A model generated the notes under the pieces. It did no database searches, was not told the origin of the DNA, and saw nothing but the letters and a program-made list of their open reading frames with translations. From positions 1 to 64,000 of the forward strand of contig NZ_SUNB01000005.1 of the NCBI RefSeq assembly GCF_007570825.1: a stretch of DNA of 64,000 nucleotides, in the 5' to 3' direction. The DNA is from Pleionea sediminis. Lineage in GTDB: Bacteria; Pseudomonadota; Gammaproteobacteria; Enterobacterales; Kangiellaceae. Numbering within the stretch: the first letter of the stretch is position 1; every line of letters starts with the position of its first letter. A program made the translations under genes and the position numbers. Positions 58,801 through 64,000 of the stretch are shown here, one piece after another.

Positions 58801-59562
58801 GGTGAAGGACAGTGTGAAGAACTTAAACGACTTGCCGACAAAGTGGTTGACCGTTGCGTCAAGATTATACGAGATGGAATTGAAAACCCGGTTCCTTCAG
58901 TCAAAAAGGCTTACGATAATTTAAAGAAAAAATATTCTATAAAAGGCAAACCATTTGAATTTACGGTTACTCCGGGTGTTGGAACCTTTGAAGACAATCT
59001 TGGTTTGGGTGTGGGTATGGGGGCTTCGCCCGACGGGAGACTGGCCGGTGAGCCTATTGCTGATGACTTCTGTCCAGCTCCAAGTCCATCGGACATGCCG
59101 CCGATGTCAGAACCTCACGACATATATAAAGGACTCGACGACTGGAATGTGCCTTCTATTAACTATGGGCTTTCTAATGCGTCGCCGGTTGATATCAATA
59201 TTTATGAAGATTTTAAGCCAGACGATCTTCAGGAGGTTATTCAACAGTTTGCGCAAGGAAAAATTGGTTCGAATCTATTGACGGTTACCACAGCTAATCC
59301 GACAACCTACGCTAATGCACAGGTGTATCCTGAAAAATACGACTTAGTACGGGTTCGTCAAGGCGGCTGGAGTGAGTTTTATATGGCAATGTTCCCTGAA
59401 CATCAGGCTTATATCGCTCGACGACCTTATTATGGTGTTAAAACCTCCACTGAAAAACAATCGCTAAAGAAAAAGGCGAGCGCTAAAAGCAAAGGAGAAC
59501 AAGCCAAAAAGAATTCGAAGAAAGGGAAAAAGGTAACTAATAAAATAGTTAAAGATGCCTAG
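55846..59562 (+). CDS. DyP-type peroxidase / glycyl radical enzyme fusion, 1238 aa
   Basis: Residues 1 to about 370 form a DyP-type heme peroxidase: GGRFRDA supplies the distal Asp160, His231 in RSHIKCVR is the candidate heme ligand and Arg249 lies in RILRQALPYG, spaced as in YfeX-type enzymes. Residues about 440-1190 form a pyruvate-formate-lyase-like glycyl radical enzyme with the thiyl Cys785 in RDYVCDGCYEPV and the radical Gly1174 in RVRQGGWSEF. A 40-residue Lys-rich tail follows. GGAGG precedes ATG 55846, and an earlier start adds no domain. No radical SAM activase is in the window. Substrate unknown. Confidence 0.9.
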   Translation: MTKNRPSPLRAEVTNLNFGQEGIAEFPKYGHFATFFIKKDTDDLYERWLKVVKLTDELCAKSKGEVVCVRGVDFCLWTRWCKELKMPVPKSKPDHALLNDKPFTNSGGDLWFHIKGTTNKSCERIFEAIEKALDPVTEKIIHTPAHKMHGGKVFGGRFRDAMINPVDPVNLSNRVIVGDEDAFYRGSAFVLQQKFKHNWAQLDDKNQIEKEDMIGRNVNDAIIPMHDDRSHIKCVRQVNGERVTDRILRQALPYGQSKTGNGKEEGVYFVAYAKDNNIYHDLITNIVGPEKGFIKDKMLSNTHATSGNFWFVPSAEIIKLAPAKGSIRVPENEYFDVRSSNGYMYYNNRDFLHQTQLRKDGDEFSDRILLLLSQNFSRWNDTWEKPQIMPSPGHLRDHLSNDKWKKYQKYATSKSAALRKGLAIKISLSDVLLQEQYRELAGLHNIKPYELLVGNMPPLTLGSGTQVMEYLNEEEKIEGFFGMKNEYSATGHNIPNYKKVLRLGVGGLLKEAQQKLKGSTGETRAFYQSVIWSLEGLEAFILSYAELAKSLEESTPKTAKFERDNYAAIAKRMTKLASKKPKGLLESLQLIFIINCALHQTGEPMSIGRLDQYLIEPYLADIKAGKLDGAGAQEIIDAFWLKMDETVLYNRQHMQDYLTYGTGAVFYSAGNFPQGSALNQWVQQVTLGGYLPTNSKTPKDGCNHITLLCLKAARRLPLNAPCVSLRVHKNMNEGQHKDIIEEASKAILSGGAHPILMNDDKLVKGLLDSGPIKPEDARDYVCDGCYEPVIQGRSEWAFSYVPILPVVGMAMNQGATIAGAGWVHLRGMKNGWNSPPPETIRSFSEFLDIFYRQYTWQIAAFYNTLMNSYGSLWEICPSPLFSSMTDGCMESGRDMTNGGAEIHIVAPMMCGITNAINSLYAIKKMVFDKESAVTTLPELLQALWNNWGEDMKEPFQNEFAGEARSEANASRYKELRKISLELPKFGEGQCEELKRLADKVVDRCVKIIRDGIENPVPSVKKAYDNLKKKYSIKGKPFEFTVTPGVGTFEDNLGLGVGMGASPDGRLAGEPIADDFCPAPSPSDMPPMSEPHDIYKGLDDWNVPSINYGLSNASPVDINIYEDFKPDDLQEVIQQFAQGKIGSNLLTVTTANPTTYANAQVYPEKYDLVRVRQGGWSEFYMAMFPEHQAYIARRPYYGVKTSTEKQSLKKKASAKSKGEQAKKNSKKGKKVTNKIVKDA

Positions 59563-59612
59563 TGACCTGGTGAAATAGAACTTAACTTGAACAACCCATT
59601 TATCGGAAGGAG

Positions 59613-60578
59613 ATGGCTGTGACAATAAAACGAAAAATAAGTTATCTGATCGGAGTGCTAACCCTGTGCTCGTTTCAGTTACAAGCATCGTCAGACTTTA
59701 AAACCGCCGACTCATTTAAAGCCGTGGAGTCGGCTATTGAAGAACAAGGTTCCTCATATAAACATACTTTATTAGTGATGGATGATGATGACACATTAAC
59801 CATGATGCGTTGTCCCAATCAAGCTAATAAAAAAGATTGTCAATACTTAGGGGGGCCCGCTTGGTACAGTTGGCAATCCTCTTTATTGAATACTCCCAAC
59901 GCAAAATATCGAATCGCAAAAGACGAGGCGGATTTATTGAAAAAGGCAGCGTTACTTTTATCGTTGAATGATATGGATTATACCGAGACTTCTGTACCTG
60001 AAATATTAACTAAGCTCAGTGATAAAGGTGTCAAACTGGTGGTTTTAACGGCTCGTGGTGGTAGCAATTTATCGGCGACGGAAAGTCAGTTTGAAAGTTT
60101 GTTGTTGGATAAGAAAAAAAGTGAAGCAAAGAAAAATGCATCATCATTTTTTTCACTCATTCAAAATAGCGGTTTAAAAGGACTTAAAAGCGATATTTCA
60201 AGTATTGCTGGACCGATTAGTGCAACCGATTGTAATGCTGAACGTTCGGCTTATTACCAATCCAGTATTATGTATGTCGCAGGGCAGAATAAAGGATCCA
60301 TGCTTCATTGTCTGCTTGCAAAGACTCAGTCGGGTGACATTAAAAATATTGTCTTTATTGATGATACGTTAAAAAACGTAAAAGATGTACAAGCTGCTTT
60401 CAAAGATAGTAAAAACTATAATGTGACAGCCATTCATTATACGGCACTCAGCGCGCACAAAATGGCTTTAACTCAGGGCAAAGATGCGCACTACTTTCAG
60501 CAGAAGGCGAATGAACGTTGGCTAAAAATTAAAAAGAGTTTGTCGAATGCCTTATTAAAACCTGCAGCGGTTCATTAA
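59613..60578 (+). CDS. Exported DUF2608 (HAD-like) protein, 321 aa
   Basis: Signal peptide in residues 1-25 (ending LQAS), then the DUF2608 pattern: MDDDDTLTMMRCP in place of the HAD DxDxT loop, LGGPAWYSWQ, VVLTARG (second HAD motif) and IVFIDDTLKNV (last HAD Asp pair). These are predicted periplasmic phosphatase-like proteins. ATG 59613 follows GAAGGAG and lies 50 bp after the fusion enzyme, so co-transcription is likely. Confidence 0.85.
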   Translation: MAVTIKRKISYLIGVLTLCSFQLQASSDFKTADSFKAVESAIEEQGSSYKHTLLVMDDDDTLTMMRCPNQANKKDCQYLGGPAWYSWQSSLLNTPNAKYRIAKDEADLLKKAALLLSLNDMDYTETSVPEILTKLSDKGVKLVVLTARGGSNLSATESQFESLLLDKKKSEAKKNASSFFSLIQNSGLKGLKSDISSIAGPISATDCNAERSAYYQSSIMYVAGQNKGSMLHCLLAKTQSGDIKNIVFIDDTLKNVKDVQAAFKDSKNYNVTAIHYTALSAHKMALTQGKDAHYFQQKANERWLKIKKSLSNALLKPAAVH

Positions 60579-60619
60579 TCACTTAATTATTTTCGAGTAA
60601 ATATAAAAAGGATCTCACT

Positions 60620-62062
60620 ATGTCAAAGTCAGCTTGGTCAAAAATAGAACATATTGTCGTGTTAATGTTAGAAAATCGTTCATTCGATCAAATGTTGGGT
60701 TATTTGTATCATGAGCATGGTAATAAATCACCATTAGGACATGATTACGAGGGATTAACCGGGGAGGAGTTTAATTTTGACTCAAAAGGAAACTCCGTTA
60801 GTGTTTTTAAGATCAAGCCCGACGATAAATACGCTTACTTTATGCCAGGAGCGGATCCAGGAGAGGGATATTTTAATACAAATGCACAGTTATTTGGTGA
60901 CCATATTGCGCCAGAGCCAATAAAGCCAGCCGATAACTCGGGCTTTGTTAAAAACTTTGAATACACACTCGGTTGGGAGAAGACGTCCGACTGGTCGATT
61001 CTACCGGGAACGAAACCAGATCATATTATGGGAATGTTTCCGCCCAATATGTTACCGGTGCTATCCAGTTTGGCAATGAATTATGCGGTTTGTGATCATT
61101 GGTATTGTTCGGCACCGACGGAAACATTACCTAATCGAGCATTTGCAGCCATGGGAACCTCGCAAGGTCGACTGACTGATAAAGATAAATTATATACCGC
61201 ACCAACTATTTTTAATCTTATGTCAAAACATAATAAATCGTGGTCAATTTATGGTTACGACAAACCGCCATTAAGTCGAGGTTCTTATTCTGATATTACT
61301 CATGCTGATGACAGTCATTTTGGAATTTTTTCTGATTTTGAAAATGCTGCGAAAAAAGGATCTTTGGCGAATTATGTTTTCCTCGAACCACAATGGGGCA
61401 AAAATGGCAATAGTCAACACCCTAATTACGACGTTGCGCGGGGCGAACAATTAATATTTGATGTGTATCAAACGTTAAAAAAATCGCCTTTGTGGGAAAA
61501 AACACTGTTGATCATTACTTATGATGAACACGGTGGTTGTTATGATCATGTCGCTCCTCCTGAAAATGCAACACCTCCAGACGACACTCATGGTCAATAC
61601 GACTTTGACTTTAAGCGCTTTGGGCCAAGAGTTCCTGCTGTTTTAGTCTCGCCTTATATTGAAGCGGGAACGGTTTTTCGAGTTCCTGAAAGTGGTACGC
61701 CACTTGATCATACTTCGATATTAAAAACGATAGAAGAACGTTTTGATTTACCTTCATTGACCAAACGTGATGCAGCGGCTCCGAGTTTAAGCCATGTTTT
61801 GACGTTAGACAAAGCTCGAAATGATGATCCACTTGACGGTATTACTGTACCAAAAAGCGATGAGTCGGTTGATTTATCCAGTGACTCCGATCATTTACAA
61901 GAGCTGTATCTGGAAATTATGCGCCAACTGCCTAACGAGGAAGTATTGCAAAAAGAATATCCCGAAGAGCAGAAGTCATTAAAACGCAGTTCAGAGTTGC
62001 TCGATTATGCTGAAAAACGTTATCAAGAATACTTTAATGCTCGTAAAGATAACATCACTTAA
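60620..62062 (+). CDS. Phosphoesterase family protein (phospholipase C / acid phosphatase type), 480 aa
   Basis: Matches the PF04185 family: VVLMLENRSFDQMLGYL near the start, PTETLPNRAFAAMGTS in the middle, ITYDEHGGCYDHVAPP (metal site) and RVPAVLVSPYI. No signal peptide is seen, while many relatives are secreted. It lies 41 bp downstream of the DUF2608 gene with AAAGGATCTC before ATG 60620, so it is probably the third gene of the fusion-enzyme operon. Substrate may be a phospholipid headgroup or an aryl phosphate. Confidence 0.92.
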   Translation: MSKSAWSKIEHIVVLMLENRSFDQMLGYLYHEHGNKSPLGHDYEGLTGEEFNFDSKGNSVSVFKIKPDDKYAYFMPGADPGEGYFNTNAQLFGDHIAPEPIKPADNSGFVKNFEYTLGWEKTSDWSILPGTKPDHIMGMFPPNMLPVLSSLAMNYAVCDHWYCSAPTETLPNRAFAAMGTSQGRLTDKDKLYTAPTIFNLMSKHNKSWSIYGYDKPPLSRGSYSDITHADDSHFGIFSDFENAAKKGSLANYVFLEPQWGKNGNSQHPNYDVARGEQLIFDVYQTLKKSPLWEKTLLIITYDEHGGCYDHVAPPENATPPDDTHGQYDFDFKRFGPRVPAVLVSPYIEAGTVFRVPESGTPLDHTSILKTIEERFDLPSLTKRDAAAPSLSHVLTLDKARNDDPLDGITVPKSDESVDLSSDSDHLQELYLEIMRQLPNEEVLQKEYPEEQKSLKRSSELLDYAEKRYQEYFNARKDNIT

Positions 62063-62082
62063 TGTGACAGTGTTTCTGAGTT

Positions 62083-62111
62083 TTAAACGACCTCATAACG
62101 AGGTCGTTTAA
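62083..62111 (+). terminator. Terminator after the phosphoesterase gene
   Basis: Perfect 12-bp stem TTAAACGACCTC/GAGGTCGTTTAA with a 5-base loop. Ends the presumed three-gene operon. Confidence 0.85.
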
Positions 62112-62234
62112 TTGGAACGATTGATTTTTGCTATTCAGTCTTGTTTTAATAGATTCATAAGCAAAGAAGTTGAAGGAATCTATAAACTTCTGTAATCTCA
62201 CCATCAAATCTCGTCTAACGCAATATTCTCATTT

Positions 62235-63119
62235 ATGTACCAAGAATCTTTATTTGTTCCAGTTGCTGACCACCAGCTTCATCTACGCCATATTTGGCGT
62301 GATAATGGTGGAGCACCTGTCTTGATGCTCCATGGTGCTATAGAAAATGGAAAAATATTCTACACGGAATCCAATAAAGGGCTGGGAAGTTTTTTAGCCA
62401 GACAAGGTTTAGATGTCTTTGTTGCTGACTTTCGCGGTCGAGGGCAGAGTCAGCCGAGTTTGTATGAGTCTCAAAATCATGGACAGTATCACTCAATTAC
62501 TGAAGATATTCCGGCATTGATTGAATTTATCCATCAGCAAACCAATCAACCGGTTCATATTGTTTGTCATTCGTGGGGAGGCGTATTGGCTGCCAGTACC
62601 ATGGTGCGTTTTCCAGAGTTGAGAAGTAAGATAAAAAGCTATTTATGTTTTGGTACAAAGCGTCAGATAACGGTTTGGAATTTTGAACGATTGTTAAAAA
62701 TCAGCCTAATTTGGAAACGATTTTCGCCGTGGATCGCAAAAAGAAAAGGTTACTTGGATGCGAAAAAATTGAAGATAGGTTCTGATGGTGAAACGCTTGA
62801 TACCTTAAAAGAAGGTGTATCCTGGGTTAAGATTGGACCATGGCAGGATCCTGTAGACAGTTTTGACTATGAGTCGGCAGCAAAACATTATGATTGGCCA
62901 CCGACCTGGCACATTACCGGACTTAAAGATAAGGCTTTAGGCCATGAAAAAGACGTGAAGGTATTTATGGCAGAATGTCATAATCCTGATGCGGATTTTA
63001 GTTTGTTATCGAAAGCAACGGGAAACCACGTGGATTATGATCATATTAATATACTGACTCACCCCAAAAGTGAAATGGATCATTTTCCAAAAGTTGCCGC
63101 CTGGTTAAACAAACATTAA
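62235..63119 (+). CDS. Alpha/beta-hydrolase fold protein, 294 aa
   Basis: Oxyanion-hole HGAIENG after VLMLHG (about residues 30-38), nucleophile in VCHSWGGVLA (Ser about residue 113), a late Asp in the LKDKAL region and the catalytic His probably in GNHVDYDHIN. Length and plan fit esterase/lipase-type enzymes. It has its own leader after a terminator, so it is separate from the preceding operon. Substrate unknown. Confidence 0.9.
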   Translation: MYQESLFVPVADHQLHLRHIWRDNGGAPVLMLHGAIENGKIFYTESNKGLGSFLARQGLDVFVADFRGRGQSQPSLYESQNHGQYHSITEDIPALIEFIHQQTNQPVHIVCHSWGGVLAASTMVRFPELRSKIKSYLCFGTKRQITVWNFERLLKISLIWKRFSPWIAKRKGYLDAKKLKIGSDGETLDTLKEGVSWVKIGPWQDPVDSFDYESAAKHYDWPPTWHITGLKDKALGHEKDVKVFMAECHNPDADFSLLSKATGNHVDYDHINILTHPKSEMDHFPKVAAWLNKH

Positions 63120-63131
63120 TGGCTAACACTT

Positions 63132-64000
63132 TTAGTCTTTTTTCTTGTGGCGTTCGCATAATTCGACCCGATTTCTGCCGCTATCTTTTGCAATATATAA
63201 AGCAACGTCGGCTTGTTTAAGCAGTGTTTCTGCTCTGATTTGTCGCTCGAAAGTTTCGAGCGCGGCAACGCCAAAACTGCACGTAATATTAATTTCAATA
63301 TCGTCTTGTCGAAATATGTATTGCTCAACTCTCTCGCGCACTCGTTCTGCGACCAGTACACCTTTCTCTGAGTCTGAATTTGTTAAGACGATAACGAATT
63401 CTTCGCCCCCAAATCGTGCCACCCAGTCTGTTCCATCCCGAATGCAGGTTTGTGCAATATCGACAAACGACTTTAAGATTGAATCTCCTACGCTGTGTCC
63501 ATAAGAATCATTTATTTTTTTAAAGTGATCAACATCAACAAAGATAACGGTAAGCGGGTAGTGAATGCGTAAACTGCGATTGATTTCTTTGGGCAGTTCT
63601 TTATCGAGATAAAGACGGTTATAGCACCCGGTTAATGGATCCCGTCTTGATATTTGTTTTACTTTGTTGGCTAAATTGAGAAAATTTTGGATCAGTTTAA
63701 ATCCCATAAATGCGAAAAAGATAAAGTAGAGAATTAAGAACGACATGATGAGTAGGCGAGCAAATCCGGGTACTACCGCCCAATCAATGTCGAATAAATA
63801 CATGCCACCAAATGACACGAGTGATGTGAGCATTATCGTGCTTATAAGTAACTTTAAAGCACCGATAAATGTCGCGTTGGTGAGTAAGACAAGTAACACA
63901 GCGAAAAGAATTTCTTCTCCTGGCGCTATGAGAAATATGCACGATGTTAACACCGCATCGATATGCATATTAATCACTTCCTGGCGTTTTGTCGTCCACC
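63132..64000 (-). CDS. Membrane GGDEF diguanylate cyclase (partial, runs off the window)
   Basis: Several N-terminal membrane helices are followed by a GGDEF domain with RRDPLTGCYNRLYLD, FVDVDHFKKINDSYGH and an intact active site RFGGEEF, so it should make c-di-GMP. The frame is still open at the right edge (WTTKRQEVINMHIDAV), and this upstream peptide looks like it continues a longer membrane sensor. If complete, ATG 63968 with AGGAAG upstream would be the start. Convergent with the hydrolase gene. Confidence 0.9.
   Translation of the reverse strand, partial: WTTKRQEVINMHIDAVLTSCIFLIAPGEEILFAVLLVLLTNATFIGALKLLISTIMLTSLVSFGGMYLFDIDWAVVPGFARLLIMSFLILYFIFFAFMGFKLIQNFLNLANKVKQISRRDPLTGCYNRLYLDKELPKEINRSLRIHYPLTVIFVDVDHFKKINDSYGHSVGDSILKSFVDIAQTCIRDGTDWVARFGGEEFVIVLTNSDSEKGVLVAERVRERVEQYIFRQDDIEINITCSFGVAALETFERQIRAETLLKQADVALYIAKDSGRNRVELCERHKKKD

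Noticed and set aside
59613-63119. Radical SAM activase for the glycyl radical enzyme
   Set aside because: None of the downstream genes has a CxxxCxxC cluster motif. They are HAD-like, phosphoesterase and hydrolase proteins.

Overview
The window looks like a piece of an AT-rich gammaproteobacterial chromosome, most likely marine or estuarine. The signs are a tRNA-Lys fragment almost identical to the E. coli gene, a decaheme MtrC/MtrA/MtrB set with a CymA-type quinol dehydrogenase, a LodA/LodB quinoprotein oxidase pair, an NqrF-type reductase and many GGDEF/EAL proteins. I cannot name the genus.

Region 1 (1-22061) is the distal part of a large integron cassette array. About 40 small genes lie almost all on the + strand. 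Each is followed by an attC site (left arm RYYYAAC, core GTTRRRY, palindromic middle, 48-128 bp). No integrase or attI is present. Because attC sites lie 3' of each gene, the integrase should lie beyond the left edge. Products are mostly unknown: exported proteins, lipoproteins, small membrane proteins and likely immunity proteins (Imm10 and Imm22 types). Unusual members are a non-coding cassette present twice that carries the 3' part of a tRNA-Lys plus a terminator, and a three-gene HxlR/SDR/cupin cassette with two antisense genes and a repeated operator. The last 3.4 kb is a graveyard of decayed cassettes: a MORN-type lipoprotein with three stops, a phage terminase fragment, a decayed duplicate of the 13967 cassette and a frameshifted gene. 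This fits the idea that the oldest cassettes lie farthest from attI.

Region 2 (22.1-32.6 kb) begins with a periplasmic beta-propeller sensor whose output domain is missing exactly where the array ends. It continues through sparse small genes (LMW phosphatase-like, DUF2158, DUF6559-like, a 70-aa orphan with its own promoter and terminator) to a solute-binding protein paired with a PAS/degenerate-GGDEF/EAL protein.

Region 3 (32.7-41.8 kb) is a candidate extracellular electron transfer locus: an MtrC/OmcA-type lipoprotein, MtrA/DmsE-type decaheme and MtrB-type barrel on the - strand, a diheme cytochrome c and NapC/CymA-type tetraheme on the + strand, then a UbiA prenyltransferase overlapping a stand-alone NqrF-like flavoprotein on the - strand. 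FNR-like boxes lie in front of both units.

Region 4 (42-55.6 kb) holds a cold-shock protein, a LysR/SDR/DUF2798 group, a cytochrome-like/LodA/LodB operon, orphan secreted proteins, an MtfA-type peptidase with a SEC-C tail, a secreted MsrA-thioredoxin-MsrB fusion and a secreted golvesin-like protein. Region 5 (55.8-64 kb) contains the most striking gene, a fusion of a DyP-type heme peroxidase to a glycyl radical enzyme, followed by an exported HAD-like protein, a phospholipase C/acid phosphatase-type phosphoesterase and an alpha/beta hydrolase, with a membrane diguanylate cyclase running off the right edge.
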